A stretch of 64,000 nt of DNA, from positions 20,875 to 84,874 of the forward strand of contig DDJC01000087.1 of the NCBI GenBank assembly GCA_002339015.1, written 5' to 3'. A program made the position numbers and the translations under genes. The stretch is from Burkholderiales bacterium UBA1834. Lineage in GTDB: Bacteria; Pseudomonadota; Gammaproteobacteria; Burkholderiales; Burkholderiaceae_C. The notes beneath the pieces are model-generated. The model saw only the letters and a program-made list of their open reading frames with translations. It made no database searches and was not told where the DNA came from. Positions 26,061 through 35,223 of the stretch are shown here, piece after piece (position 1 is the stretch's first letter; every line of letters begins with the position of its first letter).

Positions 26061-27875
26061 TCACTTCCCGGGTTGCCTGGCCCACCAGGTGGACAGGATC
26101 CAGTTTTCAGGCTGGTAGTACAGCGGCATCACCGACGGTTCGGCAAAGCGGTGGTTCCAGTAGGCCACGCGGTGCGTGGGCGAATACCAGTGGGTGACGG
26201 TCAAATGCTCGAATCGCAGCACGCGGTCGAGCGCCTTGAGCGCCGCGGCCAGCTCGGGCCGGCTGTGTGCGCTGATCACCTTGTCGAGCAGCGCATCAAC
26301 GGCCGGGTTCTTGACGCCCAGGATGTTGTTGGAACCTTCGATGTCGGCAGACTTGGAACTGAACCGGTCGACCAGTTCATTGCCCGGCGCCAGGCTGCCC
26401 AGCAGCCGGTTGATGGTGATGTCGTAGTCAAAGACATCCATGCGCTTTTGCAGCACCGCAAAATCCGTCATCTTGTAGCGGGCCGTGATGCCCAGCTTGG
26501 CCAGGTTCTGCATGTAGGGCGTCAGCACGCGGGCCATGCTGCTGGTGCTTTCCAGGAACTCCACCTCGAAGGCCTCGCCCTTGGCGTTGCGCAGCGCGCC
26601 ATCACGGTAGGTCCAGCCCGCCTCGGCCAGCAGCCGGCGGGCTTCACGCAGGTTGGCCCGCAGACTGCCGGGTGGATTGGTGTTGGGTGGCAGCGGCACG
26701 GGCTGGGTGAACAGTTCAGGGCGCAGGTGCTTGCGCAGGGGCTCCAGCAGCGCCAGCTCGTCAGGGCCGGGCAGGTCGCGCGCCTCGAAATCGCCGTCAC
26801 CAAAGTAGCCCTTCACGCGTGTGTAGGCATTGAAGAACAGCTGGCGGTTCATCCACTCGTAGTCCATCGCCAGGTTCATGGCACGGCGCACACGTGCGTC
26901 CTTGAACTTGGCCCGACGGGTGTTCAGGAAGTAACCCTGGAAATCAGACGCGTTGTGGTGCTTGAGTTCGCGGCGCACCAGCTCGCCGCTGTCGAACTTG
27001 GCGCCAATGTAGCGGCGCGCCCATTCACGCGCGGAAAACACCTGCACCATGTCGAACTCGCCGGCCTTGAAGGCCTCCAGCTTGGCCGTGTCGTCCTGGT
27101 AGACCTTCTCGGTGATGCGGTCGAAGTTGTAGTGCCCCTTGCGCACGTTCAGGTCGCGTGCCCAGTACTTGGGATCACGCTCGTAGGTGATGTCCTTGCC
27201 GAAGTTGACGCGGCCGATGCGGTAGGGCCCCGAGGCAATGGGCATGTCGGTGACGATCTGATCGAAGGGCTTGAGCTTGCCGTCCTTGCCCATGCCCCAC
27301 TTGTGACTGAACACCGGCATCGACCCGGCCAGCAGCGGCAGCTCGGCATTGGCGCGCTTGAAATCGAAGCGCACGGTGCGCTGGCTGACGATGGTGACGC
27401 CCTGGATCTCGCCGAACACCGAGCGATAGGCCGGCGCGGCCTGCTTGCTCATCAAACGGTCGAAAGAGCTCTTCACATCGACGGCCAGCACGGCATCGCC
27501 ATTGTGGAAACGTGCCTTGGGGTTCAGGCGGAAGGTGGCCGAGCGCTGGTCCGCCGCGACCTCGATGTCCTCGGCCAGCAAGCCGTAGGCGGTGGTGGGT
27601 TCGTCGAGGTTGCCGGTGAGCAGGGTCTCGAAGACCAGCTCGCCCAGGTCAGGCGGCGCGTTGCCCTTCAAGGTGAAGGGGTTGTACTTGTCGAAGTTGG
27701 TGATGCGCAGGGGCGGCACCAGCGTGATCTCGCCACCCTTGGGCGCATTCGGGTTGACGTACTCGAAGTGCGAGAACCCAGGCGGGTACTTGATGTCACC
27801 GAACAGGGCATAGGCGTGGGCAGCCCAGGCGGGCAGGCAGGCACTGAACAGGAGAAAGGTCCAGAACAAACGCAT
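26061..27875 (-). CDS. yejA: Periplasmic peptide-binding protein, YejA type
   Basis: Family 5 solute-binding protein of 604 residues with a signal peptide (MRLFWTFLLFSACLPAWAAHA). FSHFEYVNPNAPKGGEI is the YejA hallmark near the mature N-terminus. DVKSSFDRLM and NFGKDITYERDPKYWARDLNVRKG lie further on. It captures the substrate for the YejBEF importer. Orthologues import microcin C-like peptides and, in Agrobacterium-type systems, murein peptides. It lies 39 bp downstream of ldcA. Confidence 0.93.
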   Translation of the reverse strand: MRLFWTFLLFSACLPAWAAHAYALFGDIKYPPGFSHFEYVNPNAPKGGEITLVPPLRITNFDKYNPFTLKGNAPPDLGELVFETLLTGNLDEPTTAYGLLAEDIEVAADQRSATFRLNPKARFHNGDAVLAVDVKSSFDRLMSKQAAPAYRSVFGEIQGVTIVSQRTVRFDFKRANAELPLLAGSMPVFSHKWGMGKDGKLKPFDQIVTDMPIASGPYRIGRVNFGKDITYERDPKYWARDLNVRKGHYNFDRITEKVYQDDTAKLEAFKAGEFDMVQVFSAREWARRYIGAKFDSGELVRRELKHHNASDFQGYFLNTRRAKFKDARVRRAMNLAMDYEWMNRQLFFNAYTRVKGYFGDGDFEARDLPGPDELALLEPLRKHLRPELFTQPVPLPPNTNPPGSLRANLREARRLLAEAGWTYRDGALRNAKGEAFEVEFLESTSSMARVLTPYMQNLAKLGITARYKMTDFAVLQKRMDVFDYDITINRLLGSLAPGNELVDRFSSKSADIEGSNNILGVKNPAVDALLDKVISAHSRPELAAALKALDRVLRFEHLTVTHWYSPTHRVAYWNHRFAEPSVMPLYYQPENWILSTWWARQPGK

Positions 27876-27914
27876 GCCGTTGATTCTGCACCATCCTCAA
27901 GGGCCTGCCACCCG

Positions 27915-29024
27915 TCACCACATCACGAAGACATCGCGTCCCTGAACTGCCACATTCACTTTCCGCCCCAGCGGAAGTGACAGCTTGGTGGGCACGTGGC
28001 CGAAAGGCAGGCCAGTGAGGATCGGGGTGCGTGTCAGCCCACGCAGGTGCTCGATGGCCGACTTGATCGTGTAACCCTTGTCCAGAGGGGATTTGCTGTA
28101 GTCGGTGAAGGCCCCCAGCAGGATGGCCTTCTGCTGATCCAGCACACCGGCCTGCTGCAGCTGCAGCAGCGCACGCTCGATGCGGTAGGGGTGCTCGTTG
28201 ACATCCTCCAGGAACAGCACGCCGTTGCGGATCTTGGGGAAATGCGGCGTGCCCAGCAGGGCCTGCAGGATGGACAGGTTGCCGCCCCACAGGCGGCCGC
28301 CGGTGTCGAGCCCGTCGAAGCCCGCCTCGGTGCGATAGCCCACGGCTTCGAGCTGGCCGGTCATGGCCTCGACGAAACACGCCTGGGTGATGTCATCACC
28401 GCCGTCAGGGAGCTCATCGTTGCCGAAATCGCCACACGCCATCGGGCCGGCCCACAGGCCGGCGGTGGTGCCGTGGGGGGCCGAGGCGGGGCCGGCAGCG
28501 TTGTGCGCCAAGGCGGCCATCTGAAAGGCCGTGACATCGCTGTACCCCACCCACGCCGTGCCGCGCTCGACGCTGCCGGCGATCAGCGGCCAGTCGATGC
28601 GGTCGAGCAGGCGCATCACGCCATAACCGCCACGTGCCGCCAGGGCCACGTCGGGGGCGCCCCTGGCCACGCGGTGCAGCGCGGCCAGGCGGGCGTCATC
28701 CTCACCCGCGAAGCGTTGGTACTTGCTCAGGGCATCGGCATCCAGCGAGGCATCGAAGCCCAGCGCCTTGAGTCGCTTGAGGGCCCGCCGGGCAGTCACG
28801 GCCTTGGCCACGACGCCAGCCGGGCTGAAGACAACCAGGCTGCGCACACGCTCGTGGTCGTGGCCGCAGCCAGGATCGCAGGCATCGTCATGGCGCTGGT
28901 CATGTCCATGCCCATGATGCGCAGCATGGTGCTCGTGCGCAGGGCCTTCATCGTGGTGGGGCCGGGCCGTTTCGGCCTTGTTCTTGCGGGCGGCGGGCTT
29001 CTTGGCGGCTGGGCGTGCAGGCAT
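27915..29024 (-). CDS. ldcA: LD-carboxypeptidase (peptidase S66, LdcA/MccF fold) with His-rich N-terminal tail
   Basis: Serine peptidase S66 family. Members trim the terminal D-alanine from murein tetrapeptides in the cytoplasm; the MccF branch hydrolyses microcin C. The family core is visible as VVFSPAGVVAKAVTARRALKRLKALGF, AARGGYGVMRLLDRIDW, the nucleophile motif GYSDVTAFQMA, GGNLSILQALLGTPHF and FLEDVNEHPYRIERALLQL. Unusually, residues 23-57 hold 12 histidines and two cysteines before the core. There is no signal peptide. It lies between yfbR (34 bp) and yejA (39 bp), so its substrate may be a peptide brought in by YejABEF. Confidence 0.9.
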   Translation of the reverse strand: MPARPAAKKPAARKNKAETARPHHDEGPAHEHHAAHHGHGHDQRHDDACDPGCGHDHERVRSLVVFSPAGVVAKAVTARRALKRLKALGFDASLDADALSKYQRFAGEDDARLAALHRVARGAPDVALAARGGYGVMRLLDRIDWPLIAGSVERGTAWVGYSDVTAFQMAALAHNAAGPASAPHGTTAGLWAGPMACGDFGNDELPDGGDDITQACFVEAMTGQLEAVGYRTEAGFDGLDTGGRLWGGNLSILQALLGTPHFPKIRNGVLFLEDVNEHPYRIERALLQLQQAGVLDQQKAILLGAFTDYSKSPLDKGYTIKSAIEHLRGLTRTPILTGLPFGHVPTKLSLPLGRKVNVAVQGRDVFVMW

Positions 29025-29058
29025 GACGTCGGTACAGCGGGTTGGTCTATGCCGGGCC

Positions 29059-29658
29059 TCAGTCGCCCCGCATCAGCGAGTCGAGGGTGAGGTCGTAGGC
29101 AGGGCCGAAGGTGTCCAGGAAATAGCGCACCTCGGGCAGCATGTGTTCGTGGATCTTGCGCTCGATCTGCTGGGCGGCCTGCTCGAACTCGCGGTTGCCA
29201 TAGCGCAGCTCGGCTCGGCACTTGAGCCAGGCAGCCAGGCGATCGGCGGCCTTGACCAACTGGGCTTCGTGCTCAGGCCATTGGGTGTGGTCCATGGCCG
29301 ACTGCACGCCGGGCTGCAGGGCCAACGGCAGCAGCTTGACCATTTCCTGGCCGATTTGATCTTCCAGGTGGGCCGTGGCCTGGCGCATGGCCGGTGAGTA
29401 TTTCACCGGCGTGGGCAAATCCCCCGTGATGGCCTCGGTGGCGTCATGAAAGAGCGCGCGCGTGGCCACGGCGTTCGGGTCAATGGCCTTGCCCAGCACA
29501 TCGCGGGCGATCAGGGCCAGCGCGTGGGCCAGCACCGCCACTTCCCAGCTGTGCTGGGCCACGTCTTCCTCGGTGGCGTTGCGCATGAGGCCCCAGCGCT
29601 TGATGAAGCGCAGGCGCGACAGGTGCGCATAGAACGGGCTGACCGTCGGCGTGGGCAT
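29059..29658 (-). CDS. yfbR: 5'-deoxynucleotidase YfbR
   Basis: HD-domain phosphohydrolase that dephosphorylates deoxyribonucleoside 5'-monophosphates. The 199 residues equal the E. coli length. The metal-binding His36 (AQHSWEV), the His71-Asp72 pair (ALFHDATEAITGDLPTPVKY) and AADRLAAWLKCRAEL further on match the family. It is the second gene of the marR-yfbR-ldcA-yejABEF run, 9 bp after marR. Confidence 0.95.
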   Translation of the reverse strand: MPTPTVSPFYAHLSRLRFIKRWGLMRNATEEDVAQHSWEVAVLAHALALIARDVLGKAIDPNAVATRALFHDATEAITGDLPTPVKYSPAMRQATAHLEDQIGQEMVKLLPLALQPGVQSAMDHTQWPEHEAQLVKAADRLAAWLKCRAELRYGNREFEQAAQQIERKIHEHMLPEVRYFLDTFGPAYDLTLDSLMRGD

Positions 29659-29667
29659 GGGCTGGCC

Positions 29668-30183
29668 TCAGGCACTGGCGCCGCTGCCGGCGATCTTGGC
29701 CAGCAGGGCGAGCAGTTGCGCCTGCTCCGCCTCGGTCAAGGCCTGGGCGCCACGCCGGTCGGATTCGTCCACGGCCTCGGTGATGGCCTGCAGATCGGCC
29801 CGGCCCTGGTCGGTGAGCTGCAGCCCGAGGGCGCGCTTGTCCGTGGGACACGGCACGCGGCGCACATAGCCCATGCCTTCGAGCGAGTTGATCAGCGCCA
29901 CGGCCCCCGAACGGGCGATGCCCAGTACATCGGCCAACTCGGTGAGCTTGAGGTCCGGATTGCGGGAAATGATCACCATGGCTGAGAAGCGCGGCGGCGT
30001 GATGTTCCAGCGAGCCAGTCCCGCAATGAACAGTTCGTACTGCACGATCTGCGCACGGCGCACGGCGTAGCCCAGCAGCCTGTCGAGTACCCCATAGTCG
30101 ATGCCGGGCACCCGGGGGTTGAAGGGGATGTCCTCAGAGGGAGGAAGGTACACCTCGGGCGGGGATGTTCGGCGTGCGCTCAT
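29668..30183 (-). CDS. MarR-family transcriptional regulator
   Basis: The 171 residues carry a MarR winged helix: ELFIAGLARWNITPPRFSAMVII, then the recognition region LTELADVLGIARSGAVALINSLEGMGYVRR and the wing PCPTDKRALGLQLT. A Pro-rich N-terminal stretch precedes it (SPPEVYLPPSEDIPFNPRVPG). It opens the leftward seven-gene run that contains yfbR, ldcA and yejABEF and may regulate it. The ATG at 30183 was chosen over a longer frame that runs into the promoter region. The 228-bp gap upstream to 30411 shows no clear gene. Confidence 0.88.
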   Translation of the reverse strand: MSARRTSPPEVYLPPSEDIPFNPRVPGIDYGVLDRLLGYAVRRAQIVQYELFIAGLARWNITPPRFSAMVIISRNPDLKLTELADVLGIARSGAVALINSLEGMGYVRRVPCPTDKRALGLQLTDQGRADLQAITEAVDESDRRGAQALTEAEQAQLLALLAKIAGSGASA

Positions 30184-30411
30184 GAACAAGGCGACCGGAA
30201 GCGGGTGAGGCCATCCAGCCGCGTGGTGTGTTTGTTCTTCAAATATGGGGAAGACGTGTGCCGAAGGGCTCGCGATCACATATCCCCTGGTGTTGCGGGA
30301 CTATAGCATTGGCCCGCCAGGCGGTATCCGGTTGCGTCATGGACAAGCAGGGACGCCGGTGGGGTCATGGACCTCGTGCGATCCTGAGCGCAAACGCCAT
30401 CAGGAGACGTC

Positions 30412-30741
30412 ATGAAACCCTGTGCCATCCTCACGCTGAGCGCCCTCGCCCTGACGCTCACTACCGCGCATGCCCAGGTCTCCCGCGAGCAGCGCGACCA
30501 GTTCGCCGCACGCACCGTGGACCGCTGCATTCAGAGCCAGCGCGCCGACCCGACCCAGGCAGCCCAGACCGATGCCGCCATCCGCGAGTTCTGCGCCTGC
30601 TACGCGCGGCGCGTGGCCGATGCCATGCCGGACGATGTGCTCAACACCTCGATGTCTGCAGCCACGCCTCAGCAATTGGAGGCGGCACAGTCCGTGATGC
30701 GCCAATCGGCACAGGCTTGTCGAGGTGCCACGCAGCCCTGA
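30412..30741 (+). CDS. Small secreted protein of unknown function
   Basis: I do not recognise the family. The 109-residue product has a signal peptide (MKPCAILTLSALALTLTTAHA, cleaved before Gln22). The mature part is mostly helical with four cysteines (RCIQ, EFCACY, QACRG), enough for two disulfides. A good ribosome binding site (AGGAGA) precedes the ATG and codon use fits the neighbours, so it is likely real. It converges on the amidohydrolase gene. Confidence 0.7.
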   Translation: MKPCAILTLSALALTLTTAHAQVSREQRDQFAARTVDRCIQSQRADPTQAAQTDAAIREFCACYARRVADAMPDDVLNTSMSAATPQQLEAAQSVMRQSAQACRGATQP

Positions 30742-30776
30742 AGTTGCCGCGCATCAGCCCCGCCCTGCTTGAGCGC

Positions 30777-32639
30777 TCAGAAAGCGCAGCCACAGCCCAG
30801 CCCGCCCCAAAACGACCCCGGATCGCTGACAGGTGGCCTGGACAAGGCCGCAAACAGATGCCGGTGACCGTGCACGCCACAAGGTGCGGCACAGCAGGCG
30901 GCAGCACTGCCTTGCGGCGCAGCCTTGGCCGCCCCCGGCACTGCCAGACGGCCATAGCGCCCCACGGGTGACCAGTCGGGGCTGGGTGTGGGCAGCGGTG
31001 GCGCCAGGGGCTTGAACTCGTCCTGACCATGTACCACCTTGCCGCCCACCACGGTGAGCACGGAACTCAACTCCTTGATGCGCGCCTCGGGAACGCCGAA
31101 GTAGTCATCCGACAGGGCGATGAAATCGGCATACTGTCCGGCCTTGATCAGGCCCTTGCGACCGCTCTCGGTCGAGAACCAGGCACTGCCTTCGGTGTAC
31201 AGGCGCAGCGCGGTGTGGCGGTCCAGCAGGTTGCGCTGCGGGTACAGGCGCATGCCGCCGACCGTCTCGCCGGTGACCAGCCAGTGCAGTCCCACCCAGG
31301 GGTTGTAGCTGGCCACGCGTGTGGCGTCGGTGCCCATGCCCACCGGCACACCCGCGGCCAGCATCTTCTGCACGGGCGGGGTCTGCTCGGCCGCCCGCGC
31401 GCCGTAGCGTTCGATGAAGTACTCGCCCTGGAAGGCCATGCGGTGCTGGATGGCAATACCCCCCCCCAGCGCCCTGATGCGGTCGATGTTGCGCTCGCTG
31501 ATCGTTTCGGCGTGGTCGATGAACCAGTTCAGGCCGGTGAGCGGGATCTCGGCATGCACACGCTCGAACACGTCGAGCATGCGGGTGATGGATTCGTCGT
31601 AGGTGGCATGGATGCGGAAGGGCCACCGGTTGGTGGCCAGCACGCGGGTTACCTCCAGCAATTCCTGCTCCATGGTGCCGGCCAGGTCGGGGCGCGGTTC
31701 GCGGAAATCCTCGAAATCGGCCGCGCTGAACACCAGCATCTCGCCCGCCCCGTTGTGGCGCAGGTAGCCATCGCCATCCCCCGGCTTCACCAGCTTGGCC
31801 CAGTTCACGAAGTCGTCCTTCTCGGCTTTGGGCTTTTGCGTGAAGAGGTTGTAGGCAATGCGCACGGTGAGTTCACCCGCATCGGCCAGGTGCTGGATGG
31901 CCTGGTAATCATCCGGGTAGTTCTGAAAGCCCCCGCCCGCGTCGATCACCGAGGTCAGGCCCAGACGGTTGAGCTCGCGCATGTACAGGCGCGTGGAGTT
32001 GAGCTGGTCTTGCGGACTCAGCTTGGGGCCCTTGGCGAGCGTGGCATACAGGATGGTGGCGTTCGGCCGGGCAATCAGCAGGCCCGTGGGGTTGCCTTGG
32101 GCATCGCGCTGAATCTCGCCGCCGGGCGGGTTGGGTGTGTCGCGGGTGTAGCCCACCACGCGCAGCGCCGCGGCATTGAGCAGCGCGCGGTCGTAAAGGT
32201 GCAGGATGAAGACCGGTGTGTCGGGCGCGGCGTCGTTGATCTCGTCCAGCGTAGGCAGGCGCTTCTCGGCGAACTGAAATTCGGCAAAACCACCGACCAC
32301 ACGCACCCACTGTGGCGCGGGCGTGCGCTGCGCCTGCTCACGCAGCATGGCCAGCGCATCGGACAGCGAGGGCACCCCGTCCCAGCGCAACTCCATGTTG
32401 TAGTTCAGACCAGCGCGGATCAGGTGGGTATGGCTGTCGTTGAGGCCAGGCAGCACGCGGCGGCCCTGCAGGTCGATGCGGGTGGTGGTGGCGCCGGCAT
32501 GGCGCAGCATGTCGGCATCGCTGCCCACGGCCAGGATCTCGCCATCTTTGACGGCGATCGCCTGGGCTTCAGGCTGTGCACGGTCCAGCGTGGTGATGCG
32601 GCCGTTGATGAAGAGGGTGTCGGCGATGGTGGGGCTCAT
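30777..32639 (-). CDS. Amidohydrolase family protein, YtcJ type
   Basis: Metal-dependent hydrolase of the amidohydro_3/YtcJ group, 620 residues. The metal-binding strand is VLPGLNDSHTHLIRAG. NWFIDHAETISERNIDRI and GTDATRVASYNPWVGLHWLVTGETVGG are typical of the family, and the small beta domain is split between both ends (FINGRITTLDRAQPEAQAIAV; YADFIALSDDYFGVPE). The substrate is unknown. The last ~50 residues form an odd Cys/His-rich tail (ACCAAPCGVHGHRH and GCGCAF) beyond the beta domain. The start at 32639 is an ATG with a weak ribosome binding site. Confidence 0.88.
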   Translation of the reverse strand: MSPTIADTLFINGRITTLDRAQPEAQAIAVKDGEILAVGSDADMLRHAGATTTRIDLQGRRVLPGLNDSHTHLIRAGLNYNMELRWDGVPSLSDALAMLREQAQRTPAPQWVRVVGGFAEFQFAEKRLPTLDEINDAAPDTPVFILHLYDRALLNAAALRVVGYTRDTPNPPGGEIQRDAQGNPTGLLIARPNATILYATLAKGPKLSPQDQLNSTRLYMRELNRLGLTSVIDAGGGFQNYPDDYQAIQHLADAGELTVRIAYNLFTQKPKAEKDDFVNWAKLVKPGDGDGYLRHNGAGEMLVFSAADFEDFREPRPDLAGTMEQELLEVTRVLATNRWPFRIHATYDESITRMLDVFERVHAEIPLTGLNWFIDHAETISERNIDRIRALGGGIAIQHRMAFQGEYFIERYGARAAEQTPPVQKMLAAGVPVGMGTDATRVASYNPWVGLHWLVTGETVGGMRLYPQRNLLDRHTALRLYTEGSAWFSTESGRKGLIKAGQYADFIALSDDYFGVPEARIKELSSVLTVVGGKVVHGQDEFKPLAPPLPTPSPDWSPVGRYGRLAVPGAAKAAPQGSAAACCAAPCGVHGHRHLFAALSRPPVSDPGSFWGGLGCGCAF

Positions 32640-32759
32640 GTCGCGCGTCTTGCTGGGGGTAATGCCTGAAAATCTCAAAGCCCGAGTGTGCAGGATGCCT
32701 GGCCTCTTTGATACACCGTTGAACTCGCCGGCAGCCCTACAGACGCCACCCACCTCGAC

Positions 32760-33992
32760 TCATCGGACAAGGCGCGCCCCGGCGGACACCACGGGGGCGC
32801 CCCACAGCCGCACGGCCAGTGCCGCAAGGGATGACACCGTCGCCAGCGCGATGACAGCCATCCAACTCCACTGCGCCAAAAACACCGCCCCCAATGCCGA
32901 GCCGACCGCCATGCCGATGAACATGCTGGTGAACAGCACCGCGTTCAGACGGCTGCGGGCGCCAGGGTCGATGCCATAGACGATGGTCTGGTGAGCGATC
33001 AGCGTGGCCTGGATCCCCAGGTCGAAGCCGATCGCGGCGACCACCAGCAGCAGCAACTGCCCGTGAACAGGCAACCACGGCGCCGCAGCCATGGACATGA
33101 AGGACAGCACCACCAGGCCCGCACCAAGGCGTGTTACCAGTTCTGGCCCCTTGCGGTCGGCCAGCCGGCCCGCGATGGGCGCCGCCAGCGCCCCCGCCGC
33201 CCCTGCCAGGCCAAAGGCACCTGCTGCTGCGGCGCCCAGTTGGAAGGGCTCGCCATGCAGCATCACCGCCAGGGTCGACCAGAAGGCGCTGAACCCCACC
33301 GACAGCAGGCCCTGGGCCCAGCTGGCGCGACGCAGATCGGCATGATCCTTCCACAGGCGGCCCAGCGAGGCGATCAGGCTTGTGTAGGCCAGGTGCGTGG
33401 TGGGCTGGAACCGTGGCAGGCCACGCCAAGTGGCCAGGCCGATCAGCGCGATGCTGGCCGCCGCTGCCAGGAACATGGCCCGCCAGCCGAAGTGCTCGGC
33501 CACGAACCCACTGACCACGCGCGACAGCAGAATGCCCAGCAGCAGCCCGGTCATCACCGTGCCCACCACCTTGCCTCGGCTGTGCTCGGGCGCCAGGGTG
33601 GCTGCGGCCGGCACGATGTCCTGCGCCATGGTGGCCGACACGCCCACGACCAGGCTGGCGGCCAGCAACACGCCGATGCCGGGCGAGGCACCAGCCACCA
33701 GCAGGGCCAGACACAGCACCGCCGCCTTGATCAGGATGATGCGACGCCGATCGAAGCGGTCACCCAGCGGGGCCAGCAGCAGGATGCCCAGCGCATAGCC
33801 CAGCTGGGTCAGCGTGGGCACGAAGCCCGTGGCCTGCGCCGAAGCCCCGATGTCACTTCCCAGGATGCCCAGCATGGGCTGGCTGTAGTAGAGCGACGCC
33901 ACCGCCAGGCCCGCCCCGCTGGCCATCAGGAGGATCAGCGGCAGCGATGGCCCCTGCAAAATTTTGTCATGCACATCACGAATGTCGGACAT
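32760..33992 (-). CDS. MFS transporter
   Basis: The 410 residues have about 12 spans. The N-half reads LASASLYYSQPML-like (VASLYYSQPMLGILG) and the loop 2-3 motif is LAPLGDRFDRRRIIL, a pattern of the sugar-efflux/YnfM-like MFS group. The ATG at 33992 has AAGGTG upstream, better than the GTG at 34001. It is divergent from a LysR regulator with a 110-bp gap, the usual layout for an inducible exporter. The substrate is unknown. Confidence 0.87.
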   Translation of the reverse strand: MSDIRDVHDKILQGPSLPLILLMASGAGLAVASLYYSQPMLGILGSDIGASAQATGFVPTLTQLGYALGILLLAPLGDRFDRRRIILIKAAVLCLALLVAGASPGIGVLLAASLVVGVSATMAQDIVPAAATLAPEHSRGKVVGTVMTGLLLGILLSRVVSGFVAEHFGWRAMFLAAAASIALIGLATWRGLPRFQPTTHLAYTSLIASLGRLWKDHADLRRASWAQGLLSVGFSAFWSTLAVMLHGEPFQLGAAAAGAFGLAGAAGALAAPIAGRLADRKGPELVTRLGAGLVVLSFMSMAAAPWLPVHGQLLLLVVAAIGFDLGIQATLIAHQTIVYGIDPGARSRLNAVLFTSMFIGMAVGSALGAVFLAQWSWMAVIALATVSSLAALAVRLWGAPVVSAGARLVR

Positions 33993-34102
33993 GGTCGTCA
34001 CCTTGGATCAATGGAATGGGCCCAGTGTGATTTCCAAGGATCTTGCTGTGTAGCCCCAGCGCCCGCACAATGGCTATACGCCAAACGCATGACAATCTTC
34101 AG

Positions 34103-35068
34103 ATGACCGCTTCCGCCACTTCAGGCTCCTCGTTGTCGATGGCGCAGGACCGCCTTGCCTTGATGCAGACCTTCGTGCACATCGTGGAGGCAGGAAGCCT
34201 GTCGGCGGCGGCCCAGCAGATGGGCGCCACACAGCCCACCGTCAGCCGCCGTCTGCAGGCGCTGGAACGCTCGATGGGTTTGCGCCTGCTGCGCCGTTCC
34301 ACCCATTCGATGCAGCTCACGGAAGACGGGGAGCGCTGCTACACAAGAGCCAAGGAGTTGCTGGAGAGTTGGGCGGCCTTCGAGGCTGACCTGAGGGGCG
34401 CGCGCGACGAGCCGGAAGGCACCCTGCGCGTGGTGGCGCCCCACGCCCTGGGGCAGGACCTCCTGGTCGCCCCGCTGGCCCAGTACATCCGCGCCTTCCC
34501 ACGTGTGTCGGTGGACTGGCTGCTGCACGATCGCCGCCCGGATTTCATCGCCGAAGACATCGACTGCGCCATCCAGGTCGGCGAGGTCACCGACCCTTCG
34601 GTGGTGGCCATCAAGCTGTCGGAGATCCCCCGCATCGTCGTGGCGGCGCCTTCGGTGGTGGGACCAGCGCTGCCTGTTCACCCTTCCGAGCTGGCGCAGT
34701 GGCCGTGGCTGTCACTGCGCACCTTCTACCGCAACGACATCGTGCTCAAGCCGCTCGGCGGGGGTGAAGGCTCATGCCGCATCCCCCTGCGCCCCCGCTT
34801 GGGCACCGACAGCCTCTATGCCCTGCGCAGCGCCGCCGTGGCCGGGCTGGGCATGTGCGCCGCGTCCGCGTGGCTGCTGCGCGACGACCTGGCCCAAGGG
34901 CGGCTGGTGCACCTGGTACCAGATTGGGTGCCCGAACCCCTGCCCGTCTATCTGGTCTATCCGCATGCGCGCTTCTACCCTGCCAAGCTCAAGCGCTTCA
35001 CCGAGGTGATGCGCGAAGCGGTGGCTGGCGAAGTGGGAGGTTTGTGGAATACGGGCGCCAGCGCATGA
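34103..35068 (+). CDS. LysR-family transcriptional regulator
   Basis: LysR protein of 321 residues. Its HTH reads LMQTFVHIVEAGSLSAAAQQMGATQPTVSRRLQALERSMGLRLLRRST, from about residue 20. The effector domain is of the CrgA/AphB-like kind (GTLRVVAPHALGQDLL, DCAIQVGEVTDPSVVA, YLVYPHARFYPAKLKRF). The start may be 34103 or 34139 (MAQDR). It is divergent from the MFS gene and probably controls it. Confidence 0.88.
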   Translation: MTASATSGSSLSMAQDRLALMQTFVHIVEAGSLSAAAQQMGATQPTVSRRLQALERSMGLRLLRRSTHSMQLTEDGERCYTRAKELLESWAAFEADLRGARDEPEGTLRVVAPHALGQDLLVAPLAQYIRAFPRVSVDWLLHDRRPDFIAEDIDCAIQVGEVTDPSVVAIKLSEIPRIVVAAPSVVGPALPVHPSELAQWPWLSLRTFYRNDIVLKPLGGGEGSCRIPLRPRLGTDSLYALRSAAVAGLGMCAASAWLLRDDLAQGRLVHLVPDWVPEPLPVYLVYPHARFYPAKLKRFTEVMREAVAGEVGGLWNTGASA

Positions 35069-35080
35069 GCCAAGTCAGGC

Positions 35081-35086
35081 TACAAT
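35081..35086 (+). promoter_or_regulatory. -10 element of the tRNA-Pro gene
   Basis: TACAAT lies 12 bp before the tRNA 5' end. No clear -35 was found at the expected distance. Confidence 0.5.
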
Positions 35087-35098
35087 GCGAGGCTCAGT

Positions 35099-35175
35099 CG
35101 GGGCGTAGCGCAGCCTGGTAGCGCATCTGCTTTGGGAGCAGAGGGTCGTGAGTTCGAATCCCACCGCCCCGACCA
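35099..35175 (+). tRNA. tRNA-Pro (anticodon TGG)
   Basis: A 77-base cloverleaf with encoded CCA. The acceptor arms CGGGGCG and CGCCCCG pair perfectly. The anticodon stem TCTGC/GCAGA encloses the loop TTTGGGA with anticodon TGG, and the T-arm contains TTCGAAT. It reads codons CCN/CCA. The 5' C is typical of bacterial tRNA-Pro. No integrated element is visible at its 3' end. Confidence 0.98.
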
Positions 35176-35184
35176 ATCGAATCA

Positions 35185-35223
35185 ACGGGTTAGCTCACTT
35201 GTGGAGCTAACCCGTTTCTTTTG
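35185..35223 (+). terminator. Intrinsic terminator of tRNA-Pro
   Basis: A perfect 12-bp stem, ACGGGTTAGCTC and GAGCTAACCCGT, with a 7-base loop is followed by TTCTTTT. It lies 9 bp after the tRNA 3' end. Confidence 0.9.
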
